Source: an uncultured Prevotella sp.
GTDB taxonomy: Bacteria; Bacteroidota; Bacteroidia; Bacteroidales; Bacteroidaceae
Reading direction: 5' to 3'
NCBI GenBank assembly: GCA_934203355.1
Contig: CAKPZC010000004.1
Coordinates: 1 to 64,000, forward strand
Length of the DNA stretch: 64,000 nucleotides
Shown: piece after piece, positions 28,440-37,963 of the stretch
How positions within the stretch are numbered: the stretch's first letter is position 1
Layout of the letters: every line of letters starts with the position of its first letter
Program-made: the position numbers and the translations under genes
The notes under the pieces: model-generated
Seen by the model: only the letters and a program-made list of their open reading frames with translations
Told to the model about the DNA's origin: nothing
Database searches by the model: none

Positions 28440-29545
28440 AGAAGGTGATGCTTGTCTTTGGCACAAGACCAGAGGCCATAAAAATGGCTCCGCTTGTGAA
28501 AGCCTTCGAGGACGACATGTGTCATTTCTCCACTATCGTGTGCGTGACCGGACAGCATAGGGATATGCTTGACCAAGAACTGAAGATTTTCGGCATTAAG
28601 CCCAAGTACGACCTTGATATAATGCAGCCAGGGCAAGACCTATATGATGTCACAAGCCGAGTGTTGGTCAAGATGCGTGCCGTTCTCGTAAAGGCGCAGC
28701 CCGACATTGTACTTGTGCATGGCGATACCACAACCTCCATGGCTGCTGCCTTGGCGGCTTTCTATCAGCACATACCAGTTGGACATGTCGAGGCAGGATT
28801 GCGCACATACAACATGTATTCGCCTTGGCCCGAAGAGATGAACCGACAGATGACCTCACGTCTTGCGACATGGCATTTTGCACCAACTGCTTTGAGTCGC
28901 GAAAATCTGTTGTCCGAGAACATTAGCGACGACAAAATCTATGTCACTGGCAATACGGTCATCGATGCTCTGCATATGGTAGTGGCGCGTCTTGGTATCA
29001 ACATCAATGCCAATAGCAACAAGCGGATGGTGCTTGTCACAGGTCATAGGCGCGAGAATCTTGGCATGGGACTGATGAACCTGTGCAAGGCGATAAAAAC
29101 TCTCGCCGCCAAATATCCTGATGTCGATTTTGTGTATCCTATCCACCCCAACCCCAAGGTGAGGATGGCTGCGATGGAGATATTTGGTGAGGATTATTCG
29201 GTGAACCGCATGAGAAATATTAAGCTTATAGAGCCATTGGGTTATGTCGACTTCATAGAGCTTATGGCCAAATCGACGATTGTGCTTACCGACAGTGGTG
29301 GCATACAAGAAGAGGCACCTGGACTGGGCAAACCCGTCTTGGTGTTGCGCGACACCACTGAACGTCCTGAGGCGGTTGAGGCAGGAACTGTGAAACTTGT
29401 GGGCACCGACTACGACTGTATAGTTGCCGAAACCTCCCTGCTTCTCGACAGTCCAGAGGCTTACAGCCTGATGAGCCACGCAGTGAATCCATATGGCGAC
29501 GGCAAGGCATGTCAGCGCATTTTAGACGTGTTGAGAAATGAGTAA
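28436..29545 (+). CDS. wecB: UDP-N-acetylglucosamine 2-epimerase, non-hydrolysing
   Basis: 369 residues. VFGTRPEAIKMAPL, HGDTTTSMAAALAAF, GHVEAGLRT, TGHRRENLG and LTDSGGIQEEAPGLGKPVLV are all present. It interconverts UDP-GlcNAc and UDP-ManNAc and supplies the wecC product. Overlap with wecC is 4 bp. Confidence 0.95.
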   Translation: MKKVMLVFGTRPEAIKMAPLVKAFEDDMCHFSTIVCVTGQHRDMLDQELKIFGIKPKYDLDIMQPGQDLYDVTSRVLVKMRAVLVKAQPDIVLVHGDTTTSMAAALAAFYQHIPVGHVEAGLRTYNMYSPWPEEMNRQMTSRLATWHFAPTALSRENLLSENISDDKIYVTGNTVIDALHMVVARLGININANSNKRMVLVTGHRRENLGMGLMNLCKAIKTLAAKYPDVDFVYPIHPNPKVRMAAMEIFGEDYSVNRMRNIKLIEPLGYVDFIELMAKSTIVLTDSGGIQEEAPGLGKPVLVLRDTTERPEAVEAGTVKLVGTDYDCIVAETSLLLDSPEAYSLMSHAVNPYGDGKACQRILDVLRNE

Positions 29546-29561
29546 ATTTTTCCGTGTGGGA

Positions 29562-31232
29562 ATGAAGCATAAATTATTGATACTTTTACTGTGCGTCTCG
29601 CTTGGCGTAATGGCCGACGACCGTATCGACCCTTTATATGTGCAGTTGTACGCTGGCTTAAACAAGTCTGCCAATGAACATCTGCCCTTGAGCGAGTTCT
29701 CTCGCTATCCGTTTTCGTTCGGAATGTTCGCTGGTGTAGGCAGGGAGGTGTCACCTCTGTGGGGATGGCGCGGAGCGTTGCGCTACAACCACAATAAGAG
29801 TCGAAATGTTGCAAAATGTGAGTCGGCTGCCACTTGGGGGTGGAACAGTCTCGAATTGTTTGGCGATGCCACTTTCGATATAACCGACGCTATCGGGCGA
29901 AAACGTCGCTCGCATGATGCTGACCGTGTGTTCAATCTGAAGGCATTTGCTGGTATTGGCGCAGCCGTCACGTTTGGTTTCGACGATGTGCCGCTCTCTT
30001 ATACCGAGGAGTATTCGCATAATGGCTCCCTTGTGCCAGCTTTGCGCGTTGGACTTACAGCCACCTGTCAGGTTGCCGACAATTGGCGATTGGGCATCGA
30101 ACTCAGTCAGACGGCATTTGCCGACAATTTCAATGGGGTTGTTTCGTCAACTCCAATTGATACGCGTTCCAATCTGAAGGTGGGTGTGGCTTATCTGTTT
30201 GGTGATAAACGACGCGGTGTAGTAGCTCGCGAGCCAGTGGTGCTCGATCGCAGGCTTCGTATTGTTCCTGCCTTGCCCTTTGTCTTGCCAAAGCGCGAGG
30301 TTTCCAAACAGCGCAAAGTGTCGGGTAGGGCTTTTCTCGATTTCCCTGTCAACGAGACTGCTATTTACAAGAACTATCGCCGCAACCCGCAGGAGTTGCG
30401 GCGCATATGCAATACCATCGACAGCGCACTCTTCGACAATACAATACGTGTCACATCCATCTCGCTCCATGGCTATGCCTCGCCCGAGAGTTCGTATGCC
30501 AATAATACTCGTCTAGCTAAAGGGCGCACAGCTGCGCTTATGGAGTTCTTACAGCATAGGTATCACATTTCTGCCTCGCTTTTTCATAACGAATCTACTC
30601 CTGAGGATTGGCATAATCTGCGTGAGTTCATAGCCACCGACGGACGTCGTCGCATAAAGGGCGACATCTGGTATGAGAGTGGCTCAGTGCTCGACACCCC
30701 CGAGGCGCCTGCGTGTGTGGTCGACAACCGCGAGGAGTTGCTACGTGTTGTTGACCTTGACATCGATGCCGATGAGAAGGAGCTGATGCTGCAGCGTGTT
30801 GCAGGTGGCGAACCTTACAAATGGCTGCTCAAGAATGTTTACCCTGGATTGCGCCATACCGACTATGTTATAGAATATGTTGTGCGCGACTACCCTCTGA
30901 AGCAGAGCCGCCGCCTCATCTATACCCATCCCGAGGCTCTTAGTGTGGAGGAAATGTATCGTGTGGCTCAAAGCTACGATGAGGGATCCGACGAATGGTT
31001 CGACGCTCTTACTATTGCTGCCAAACAATATCCCGACAATCCTATTGCTAATCTCAACGCGGCATGTGCCTGTGTGAGGGCAAGGCGACTGACCGATGCG
31101 CGGCGTTTTCTTCTCAATGCGGGCGACACAAAACAGGCGCAGTATCTGGCTGACATAATAAAAGCAATGGAGGGAAGTGTGAGTTGGCGACTTGAAAACG
31201 GAAGATTGATTATTGATAAGGATTTTAGGTAA
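29562..31232 (+). CDS. DUF3868-type exported protein with an OmpA-like segment
   Basis: 556 residues from the ATG at 29562, which starts the signal peptide (MKHKLLILLLCVSLGVMA). An ATG at 29538 overlaps wecB by 8 bp. The N-terminal third is beta-rich and barrel-like. Around residues 255-360, GRAFLDFPVNETAIY and HGYASPESSYANN resemble DUF3868 and OmpA-like modules. A helical TPR-like C-terminus includes NPIANLNAACACV. In Bacteroidales such proteins occur near fimbrial genes; the function is unknown. Confidence 0.7.
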   Translation: MKHKLLILLLCVSLGVMADDRIDPLYVQLYAGLNKSANEHLPLSEFSRYPFSFGMFAGVGREVSPLWGWRGALRYNHNKSRNVAKCESAATWGWNSLELFGDATFDITDAIGRKRRSHDADRVFNLKAFAGIGAAVTFGFDDVPLSYTEEYSHNGSLVPALRVGLTATCQVADNWRLGIELSQTAFADNFNGVVSSTPIDTRSNLKVGVAYLFGDKRRGVVAREPVVLDRRLRIVPALPFVLPKREVSKQRKVSGRAFLDFPVNETAIYKNYRRNPQELRRICNTIDSALFDNTIRVTSISLHGYASPESSYANNTRLAKGRTAALMEFLQHRYHISASLFHNESTPEDWHNLREFIATDGRRRIKGDIWYESGSVLDTPEAPACVVDNREELLRVVDLDIDADEKELMLQRVAGGEPYKWLLKNVYPGLRHTDYVIEYVVRDYPLKQSRRLIYTHPEALSVEEMYRVAQSYDEGSDEWFDALTIAAKQYPDNPIANLNAACACVRARRLTDARRFLLNAGDTKQAQYLADIIKAMEGSVSWRLENGRLIIDKDFR

Positions 31233-31245
31233 GAAGTATCAATTA

Positions 31246-33168
31246 ATGATGAATAACAGATATATAGCTTTTTCCATGACTTTCGTTGCGCTGGTCATGG
31301 CGTTGGTGGGGTGCTCGTCTGAGCAGCTTACCGAATATGAACGCACAAAAGCTGCTTTTCTCGATAGCCTGGGTGGCAATGTCAGTTCGATGCAGATGTG
31401 GCGCACAGCGGTGCGGCTGAATGTGAGTGTTGCAGCCGACTCTACTGCTTGCCTATGGCTTGTGTCGGCTGAGGATAATGGAACGCTTTACGACTTCCGC
31501 AGTGTCGAAGCCGACACCGTTGTGACTATGGTGGCTCCTCAGGGCAAGGGTAACAAGGTGTATATTGTAGGTATTTGTGGTAATGTTAAGCGAGTGGCTG
31601 CTGTGGCACTTACGGGAAAGCCCGAGGAGTCGGTGACGGTCGACTTCTCTGCCACTCATATCACAGCTCCTCTTCATTCAGAGCAAGTTGTCGCAGACCC
31701 CGTTGTTACTAAACTTTCTAAAGCGTATGGTGTGAACAGCACTCTCTATGGCAACAGTGTTCTTGGCGACTCCCGCTATTATCAGCTCACCGACGAGCAG
31801 AGATACGAGGGATTCCATATGCTCAAGAACTACTATATAGAATATGTGAGCGCCAAGAATCTTGGACTTAACTGCAATTATGAGTTTGAGTCGAATGGTG
31901 ACTTCGATATCACCTGGTATGCTGGAAATTGCATGTCACATACTCCTCACGTCTTTGGCTATTACTACCATTCGCCTGGAACCTACGACGATATTCGCTA
32001 TGTCGATATATCCGAGGCAGAAATCTACGACTATATCGACGGTAAGGCCAAGGTGCAGTATATGGTAAATCAGAATGCCGCCGAAAGATATGGTATTGTA
32101 GCCAACCAATGGTATGATGCCAATTTCGACATGGGTGACGTCTTCAATGACCCGCATCCAAGCTTGGGCGCACGTGCTGGCGACAATGCCTACAACACAA
32201 TGGCTGTCTACAATCGCTACGATGCCGACATTACTGCTATTAGGGGTGTGTCGTTTACTATAAAGGTGCCAAAGGGTATGCGTGCAGGGGTCTATTATCG
32301 CATCGAGGATGTGGCTTTGCCCGAGCAATACGACCGTCTGAAGCAGTTGGGCGTAGTGCCCTATACTTCGAGGGACAAGTTTAAGGCAACGAACTTCTCG
32401 TGCGAGGCTATGAACATGAATATGAAGGGGTCATACAGGAGTTGTGTTGTGGAGAGTGAGCATTCCTATTGGCTCGGTATGGAGAACGACTACACGGGTG
32501 GCGACCTCGACTGCAACGACGTTATCTTCCACATCAGTAGCAAACTGCCTATTTATATGCCCGACATCGTGGTGCCCGACGTGCAACCCACAGTACACGT
32601 GGGTGACATGATGCCGTGGACGTTGGCTTTTGAGGACGTACATCGCAATCCCGACTTCGACTTCAACGATGCAGTGTTGAAGCTCATTCCCGACTTCGAT
32701 AATCAATTGTGTCGTGTGATGCTCATGGCGGCAGGTTCCTCCGAACGCATGTATTTACACTACGATGGACCTGATGGCGACCAGAATCTTGGGGAGATTC
32801 ACGAGTTGCTTGGCGGCAATGCTCGCCAGACAATCAACACATCTTCGTCGGTTGCTGTCGCTCCATTTGCCGATCTTGGTTCTGTGGCGTGGCCTAAGAC
32901 CTACGACATGCAGCGCGACGCGAGTCGCTTCTATATAGAGGTGAAACGTGGCTCGTGCCACGATTGTTCCGACATACTACAGTTGCCCGATGCCCCCTCG
33001 TCGTTGCCTCAGGCTGTGCTTGTGGCTGGCGAATGGAAATGGCCCATGGAGGAAGTGGGCATAACTACTGCCTACAGCATGTTTGCTGGTTGGAGCATGG
33101 ATGTCACCAATACGGCTTGCTGGAATTGGTATTCCAACCCTAAGACGAATACATGCGTGAATTATTAA
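31246..33168 (+). CDS. LruC-domain lipoprotein
   Basis: 640 residues from the ATG at 31246 (ATG at 31249 equally possible). The longer frame starting at 31213 lies in the previous gene. A lipoprotein signal ends MALVGCSS. Two LruC/DUF4842-like acidic motifs, GGDLDCNDVIFHIS and PDFDFNDAVLKL, mark the C-terminal half. Such lipoproteins are surface-exposed in Bacteroidales and occur with fimbria-type genes. It is 13 bp from the DUF3868 gene, so the pair is probably one unit. Confidence 0.75.
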   Translation: MMNNRYIAFSMTFVALVMALVGCSSEQLTEYERTKAAFLDSLGGNVSSMQMWRTAVRLNVSVAADSTACLWLVSAEDNGTLYDFRSVEADTVVTMVAPQGKGNKVYIVGICGNVKRVAAVALTGKPEESVTVDFSATHITAPLHSEQVVADPVVTKLSKAYGVNSTLYGNSVLGDSRYYQLTDEQRYEGFHMLKNYYIEYVSAKNLGLNCNYEFESNGDFDITWYAGNCMSHTPHVFGYYYHSPGTYDDIRYVDISEAEIYDYIDGKAKVQYMVNQNAAERYGIVANQWYDANFDMGDVFNDPHPSLGARAGDNAYNTMAVYNRYDADITAIRGVSFTIKVPKGMRAGVYYRIEDVALPEQYDRLKQLGVVPYTSRDKFKATNFSCEAMNMNMKGSYRSCVVESEHSYWLGMENDYTGGDLDCNDVIFHISSKLPIYMPDIVVPDVQPTVHVGDMMPWTLAFEDVHRNPDFDFNDAVLKLIPDFDNQLCRVMLMAAGSSERMYLHYDGPDGDQNLGEIHELLGGNARQTINTSSSVAVAPFADLGSVAWPKTYDMQRDASRFYIEVKRGSCHDCSDILQLPDAPSSLPQAVLVAGEWKWPMEEVGITTAYSMFAGWSMDVTNTACWNWYSNPKTNTCVNY

Positions 33169-33215
33169 TCGTTTAATCAGCTTTTTTAAAATTATAAAAA
33201 CCAAGGCGTATAGAT

Positions 33216-33512
33216 ATGGAAACATTCAATGAGGTTATTTCTGCCAATCAACTTGTGTTGGTGGATTTCTTTGCCACATGGTGCCAGCCGTGCCAGATGA
33301 TGCACCCGATACTCGAACAGCTTAAAGCCTCTGTAGGCGATAAGCTCCGCATCATAAAGGTGGATGTCGACAGGCATAACGACGTGGCAGCGCAATGGCG
33401 CATACAGTCGGTGCCTACACTTATGCTTTTCCGTAATGGCGAGGTGCTCTACCGTAACAGTGGAGTGATGGACAAGGCAGAGCTGATGGCATTGCTCGAC
33501 CCGTTCATGTAG
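33216..33512 (+). CDS. trxA: Thioredoxin
   Basis: 98 residues, a single thioredoxin domain with active site ATWCQPCQMM and cis-proline in VQS-VPT-type context (IQSVPTLMLFRNGE). There is no signal peptide, so it is cytoplasmic. It lies 47 bp after the LruC gene. The active-site dipeptide is Gln-Pro rather than Gly-Pro, a variant seen in other thioredoxins and expected to alter redox potential. Confidence 0.92.
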   Translation: METFNEVISANQLVLVDFFATWCQPCQMMHPILEQLKASVGDKLRIIKVDVDRHNDVAAQWRIQSVPTLMLFRNGEVLYRNSGVMDKAELMALLDPFM

Positions 33513-33639
33513 CACTTGTCAGAAATTCGAGTATTGCACTCAATAAAATGACTGAATGAAACAAACATTCAAGATATTCCTCCGGGCTGCGTGAAAGAGT
33601 TTAAGGTGTATATGTATTAGTTCAAATATCGTAAGTTAT

Positions 33640-33682
33640 AGGAGTCCTTGCCGCTTGCTTGCAAGAACTCCTTTAACTTTTT
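33640..33682 (+). terminator. Intrinsic terminator after the trxA block
   Basis: AGGAGTCCTTGC pairs with GCAAGAACTCCT around a short loop, followed by TTTAACTTTTT. It lies 128 bp after the trxA stop. Confidence 0.65.
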
Positions 33683-33934
33683 ATAGACAAAATGTTCAGC
33701 GTTCTTTTGTCTCATACTGACTTTATCTCTCGAAATGCGGGATGAGCCATAAATTTTTATTGCATCTATCATGTTCTGCTTTTGTTGTTGTTTTGCAATG
33801 TAGGTTTTACATTCTTGACCTTTTATCGGCTGTCAATAGCAGTTCTTCTTTTGTAAAAAGCAAAATGGAAATAATAAAACGCAATAGAAAGATAATAAAT
33901 AAAGTTTTTGTTATCGTTATCCACAAATTTTTGT
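33683..33934. other. A/T-rich intergenic stretch, nothing recognised
   Basis: The stretch before the nqr promoter has no convincing gene, RNA or repeat. A 67-residue open frame starting at 33742 is poor in coding character and overlaps the promoter. Confidence 0.5.
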
Positions 33935-33942
33935 TAATTTTG
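33935..33942 (+). promoter_or_regulatory. -7 box of the nqr operon
   Basis: TAATTTTG fits the -7 consensus and lies 85 bp before the nqrA ATG. The closest TTTG (33907-33910) is 24 bp away, longer than the usual 19-21 bp spacing. Confidence 0.5.
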
Positions 33943-34027
33943 TAGGCAACTTCCGAGGCGTTGCATGAAGCGAATGCGTGTAATGTCCCCGAAGACAAGA
34001 AAAATCTTATTATTTTTATATATATTT

Positions 34028-35380
34028 ATGGCAAATGTAATTAAGTTACGTAAGGGTTTGGACATCAACCTTAAGGGAAAAGCTGCCGAGCAGAAATTCC
34101 CGGTGAAGGTAGCTGCCCAGTATGCCCTTGTACCTGACGACTTTGTAGGCATGACCCCGAAGGTGGTAGTCCGCGAGGGCGACCATGTGAAGGCGGGCGA
34201 CGCTCTGTTTGTCAACAAGAAGCAGAACGACGTTAAGTTCGCATCGCCCGTGAGTGGAGTAGTGCAGGCAGTTGTCAGAGGCGACCGCCGCAAGGTGTTG
34301 CGCGTTGTCGTAGAGGCTGACAAGGATCAGCAGTATGTTGACTTCGGTCAGAAACAGGTGGCTTCGCTCGATGGCGACGCTGTGGTTAAGGCTCTTCTTG
34401 AGGCAGGTTTGTTCGGCTACATCAACCAGTTGCCCTACGCTGTGTCTACCACTCCCGACCAGAAGCCTCGCGCTATCTTTGTGAGCGCATTGCGCGACAT
34501 GCCCCTCGCAGGCAATTTCGAGTTTGAACTTCAGGGCAACGAGAAGGACTTCCAGACTGGTCTCACGGCTCTATCGAAGATTGCTAAGACCTATCTCGGC
34601 ATCGGAGCACAGCAGACAAGCTCTGCTTTGACCTCAGCCAAGGATGTTGAGGTGAACGTGTTCGACGGTCCGTGTCCTGCGGGCAACGTTGGCGTTCAGG
34701 TTAACAACATCGCTCCAGTGAACAAGGGCGAGGTGGTTTGGACAGTCGACCCGACAACAGTCATCTTCTTCGGAAGACTGTTCAATACGGGCAAGGTAGA
34801 CCTCCGTCGTCTTGTGGCAGTTGCAGGTAGCGAAATCAACAATCCGACTTATGCCGAGGTGCTTGTTGGTCAGCCTATCTCGAGCCTTCTTGAGGGCAAG
34901 CTCGCAAAGAACGACCACGTGCGCATCATCAACGGCAACCCGTTGACAGGCCGCAAGTGCACAGCCGAGGACTTCGTTGGTGGTCACACTTCTGAGATTA
35001 CCGTAATTCCCGAGGGCGACAATGTCGACGAGATGCTTGGCTGGATACTTCCGCGCACCAACGACTTCTCTGTAAGTCGCAGCTATCTTTCATGGCTCTT
35101 CGGCAAGAACAAGGAGTATAGTCTCGATGCACGCGTCAAGGGAGGCGAGCGCCATATGATTATGAGTGGCGAGTACGACAAGGTGCTCCCGATGGACATC
35201 TATGGCGAATATCTCATTAAGGCAATCATTGCCGGCGACATCGACCGCATGGAGCAGCTCGGCATTTATGAAGTGGCTCCCGAGGACTTTGCCGTGGCAG
35301 AGTTTGTCGACTCCTCAAAGCTCGAGCTCCAGCACATCGTGCGTAAGGGTCTCGACATGCTCCGCAAGGAGAATGCATAA
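34028..35380 (+). CDS. nqrA: Na+-translocating NADH:quinone reductase subunit A
   Basis: 450 residues from the ATG at 34028 (MANVIKLRKGLDINLKG). The upstream in-frame ATG at 33965 would add a non-conserved leader. Soluble, with the typical sandwich-like hybrid domain (REGDHVKAGDALFVNKK) and C-terminal segments of NqrA. It is the peripheral subunit on the cytoplasmic side of the Nqr complex, which couples NADH oxidation by menaquinone to Na+ export. First gene of nqrABCDEF. Confidence 0.95.
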   Translation: MANVIKLRKGLDINLKGKAAEQKFPVKVAAQYALVPDDFVGMTPKVVVREGDHVKAGDALFVNKKQNDVKFASPVSGVVQAVVRGDRRKVLRVVVEADKDQQYVDFGQKQVASLDGDAVVKALLEAGLFGYINQLPYAVSTTPDQKPRAIFVSALRDMPLAGNFEFELQGNEKDFQTGLTALSKIAKTYLGIGAQQTSSALTSAKDVEVNVFDGPCPAGNVGVQVNNIAPVNKGEVVWTVDPTTVIFFGRLFNTGKVDLRRLVAVAGSEINNPTYAEVLVGQPISSLLEGKLAKNDHVRIINGNPLTGRKCTAEDFVGGHTSEITVIPEGDNVDEMLGWILPRTNDFSVSRSYLSWLFGKNKEYSLDARVKGGERHMIMSGEYDKVLPMDIYGEYLIKAIIAGDIDRMEQLGIYEVAPEDFAVAEFVDSSKLELQHIVRKGLDMLRKENA

Positions 35381-35408
35381 CATTTAATTTAATTACAAAG
35401 AGAAAAGT

Positions 35409-36569
35409 ATGAATTTTCTAAGAAAATATCTTAACGACATCAAGCCCAACTTCGAGCCTGAGGGAAAGCTCCACGCCTTCCGCAGCTTGTTCGACGGCTT
35501 TGAGACTTTCCTGTTTGTACCCAACCAGACTTCAAAGACCGGTGTGAACATTCACGACGCCATCGACTCTAAGCGCATCATGAGCTTTGTGGTGATAGCG
35601 TTGCTCCCGGCATTGCTGTTTGGTATGTACAATGTGGGATTCCAGAACTACAAGGCAGCCGGTGCTTTGGCCGACGCTTCGTTCTTCTCAATGTTCATCT
35701 ACGGAGCATTGCAGGTGCTTCCTAAAATCATCGTCAGCTACGTTGTGGGTCTCGGCATCGAGTTTGCCTGGGCACAGTGGAAGGGCGAGGAGATTCAGGA
35801 GGGCTTCCTTGTTTCGGGCATCATCATTCCGTTGATTATCCCTGTAGGCTGTCCGTTGTGGGCACTCGCCATCGCCGTAGCCTTCGCTGTAGTAATCGGC
35901 AAGGAGATTTTCGGCGGTACAGGTATGAACATCTTCAACGTGGCTCTTGTGACACGTGCCTTCCTCTTCTTCTCATATCCTACAAAGATGAGTGGCGACG
36001 CCGTTTGGGTGGCAAACGACACGATCCTCGGTCTTGGCAACACTCTTCCCGACACATTCACCTGCGCCACACCGCTTGGTGAGATTGCTCAGGGCACAGC
36101 CGTCAACAGCAGTCTCTGCGACATGATTACAGGTCTTATACCTGGATCAATCGGCGAGACCAGCGTTATTGCTATCGCCATCGGTGCCGTTATCCTTCTT
36201 TGGACAGGTATCGCTTCTTGGCGCACAATGCTCAGCGTGTTTGTTGGTGGTGCTGTAGCTGCCTACATCTTCGAGGCTCTTGGCATGACTCCTATCGCAT
36301 GGTATGAGCACATCGTGTTGGGTGGCTTCTGCTTTGGTGCTGTGTTTATGGCTACCGACCCTGTGACATCAGCTCGCACACAATGCGGACAGTACTACTA
36401 CGGTGCCATCATTGGCATCATGGCAGTTATCATTCGCGTTATGAACCCTGGCTATCCAGAGGGCATGATGCTCGCCATCCTCTTCATGAACATGTTCGCT
36501 CCGCTCATCGACTACTGTGTAGTGCAGAAGAACATCACCAAGCGAATGAAACGTTTAACCAACAAATAA
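35409..36569 (+). CDS. nqrB: Na+-translocating NADH:quinone reductase subunit B
   Basis: 386 residues, about ten membrane helices. It carries a covalent FMN in known complexes through a threonine in an (S/T)GAT motif. The candidate here is DTFTCATPLGE (D215 to T221), with Cys in place of the usual Gly. KEIFGGTGMNIFNVALVTRAFLFF and FMATDPVTSARTQCGQYYYG are family segments. Subunit B also contributes to the quinone and sodium pathway. Confidence 0.95.
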   Translation: MNFLRKYLNDIKPNFEPEGKLHAFRSLFDGFETFLFVPNQTSKTGVNIHDAIDSKRIMSFVVIALLPALLFGMYNVGFQNYKAAGALADASFFSMFIYGALQVLPKIIVSYVVGLGIEFAWAQWKGEEIQEGFLVSGIIIPLIIPVGCPLWALAIAVAFAVVIGKEIFGGTGMNIFNVALVTRAFLFFSYPTKMSGDAVWVANDTILGLGNTLPDTFTCATPLGEIAQGTAVNSSLCDMITGLIPGSIGETSVIAIAIGAVILLWTGIASWRTMLSVFVGGAVAAYIFEALGMTPIAWYEHIVLGGFCFGAVFMATDPVTSARTQCGQYYYGAIIGIMAVIIRVMNPGYPEGMMLAILFMNMFAPLIDYCVVQKNITKRMKRLTNK

Positions 36570-36582
36570 CCATTATCGGAAT

Positions 36583-37311
36583 ATGGAAGAAACAAAGAAG
36601 AAGGGGCTGAACACCAGTTCAAACTCCTACACAATCATATATTCTGTCGTTATCGTAGTTATCGTTGCGTTCCTGCTTGCCTTCGTGTCTTCTACACTCA
36701 AGCCGCAGCAGGACGAGAACGTGGCTCTCGACAAGAAGAAGCAGATTCTCGCAGCTCTCAACATCCGCGACATCGACGGTGCTGAGGCTACAGAACAATA
36801 TAATAAGGTGGTTACAGCCGACAAGATTATCGACCGCAACGGCGAGGAGGTTGAGGCTGGCAAGCAGGGCGGCACAGAAGCTGGCTTCCTCTGCAACAGC
36901 GCTTCTACCAAGGAAGGCAAGCTTGCTCTCTATGTTTGCAATGTCGACGGCGAGACCAAGTATGTCATCCCAGTTTACGGTATGGGTCTTTGGGGCGGCA
37001 TCAGCGGCTACATTGCCCTGAACGCCGACAAGCAGACCGTATATGGAGCTTACTTCAACCACGAGGGTGAGACCGCAGGTCTTGGTGCCGAAATCAAGGA
37101 TTCACGCGCTTGGCAGGACCAGTTCAAGGGCAAGCACATCTTTGCCGCAGGCAAGGAAGGCGTGGCTCTCTCGGTAGTGAAGAAGAACGAGGTTAGCGAC
37201 CCTACAACCCAGTGCGATGCAGTGACAGGCGCAACACTTACTTGTAACGGTGTGAGCGACATGCTCAAGAACGGCCTCGGTGAGTACACAAAATTCTTAA
37301 CATCTAAATAA
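36583..37311 (+). CDS. nqrC: Na+-translocating NADH:quinone reductase subunit C
   Basis: 242 residues. One N-terminal helix (about 16-36) anchors a periplasmic FMN domain. The FMN attachment motif is DAVTGATLTC, with Thr218 as the expected acceptor, a TGAT version of SGAT. GLWGGISGYIAL is also typical. Confidence 0.95.
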   Translation: MEETKKKGLNTSSNSYTIIYSVVIVVIVAFLLAFVSSTLKPQQDENVALDKKKQILAALNIRDIDGAEATEQYNKVVTADKIIDRNGEEVEAGKQGGTEAGFLCNSASTKEGKLALYVCNVDGETKYVIPVYGMGLWGGISGYIALNADKQTVYGAYFNHEGETAGLGAEIKDSRAWQDQFKGKHIFAAGKEGVALSVVKKNEVSDPTTQCDAVTGATLTCNGVSDMLKNGLGEYTKFLTSK

Positions 37312-37319
37312 GGAGGAGG
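37311..37319 (+). promoter_or_regulatory. Strong Shine-Dalgarno of nqrD
   Basis: AGGAGGAGG lies 9 bp before the nqrD ATG and overlaps the nqrC stop. Such strong sites are rare in this window, where most genes have none. Confidence 0.7.
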
Positions 37320-37328
37320 AACAAGATT

Positions 37329-37952
37329 ATGAGTTTGTTTTCAAAAGAGAATAAGGCTGCATTCACCAATCCTCTGAACCTCGACAACCCTATCCTCGTA
37401 CAGGTGCTCGGTATCTGCTCGGCTCTCGCCGTGACATCCCAGCTCAAGCCTGCCATCGTGATGGGTCTTGCCGTGACGGTGATTACAGCATTTGCTAACG
37501 TGATTATCTCAATCATTCGCAACACCATACCAAACCGTATCCGTATCATCGTGCAGTTGGTGGTTGTTGCTGCTCTCGTGACCATTGTGAGCCAGATATT
37601 GAAGGCCTACGTCTATGACGTGAGCGTAGAGCTTTCGGTCTACGTGGGTCTTATCATCACCAACTGTATCCTCATGGGTCGTCTTGAGGCATTCGCCATG
37701 CAAAACAAGCCTTGGCCTTCATTCCTCGACGGTGTGGGCAACGGTCTTGGCTATGCCTATATCCTCGTGGCTGTCGGCGGTCTGCGCGAACTCTTCGGTC
37801 GTGGCTCATTGCTCGGCTTCCAGCTCATTCCTCAGGGTGTTTACGACGCAGGCTACATCAACAATGGTATGATGACTATGCCCGCCATGGCGCTCATCCT
37901 CTTGGGATGCGTAATATGGATTCATAGAGCTTACTTTTATAAAGAAAAATAA
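37329..37952 (+). CDS. nqrD: Na+-translocating NADH:quinone reductase subunit D
   Basis: 207 residues, about six membrane helices. VQVLGICSALAVTSQLKPA and the conserved NCILMGRLEAFAMQNKPW are present; the cysteine in these helices helps hold the intramembrane Fe centre shared with NqrE. It pairs with the homologous NqrE across an inverted topology. Confidence 0.95.
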   Translation: MSLFSKENKAAFTNPLNLDNPILVQVLGICSALAVTSQLKPAIVMGLAVTVITAFANVIISIIRNTIPNRIRIIVQLVVVAALVTIVSQILKAYVYDVSVELSVYVGLIITNCILMGRLEAFAMQNKPWPSFLDGVGNGLGYAYILVAVGGLRELFGRGSLLGFQLIPQGVYDAGYINNGMMTMPAMALILLGCVIWIHRAYFYKEK

Positions 37953-37963
37953 TGTTGAATGTT

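Noticed and set aside
33742-33945. 67-residue open frame before nqrA
   Set aside because: It runs into the nqr -7 box, has no conserved motif and its composition is that of A/T-rich intergenic DNA.
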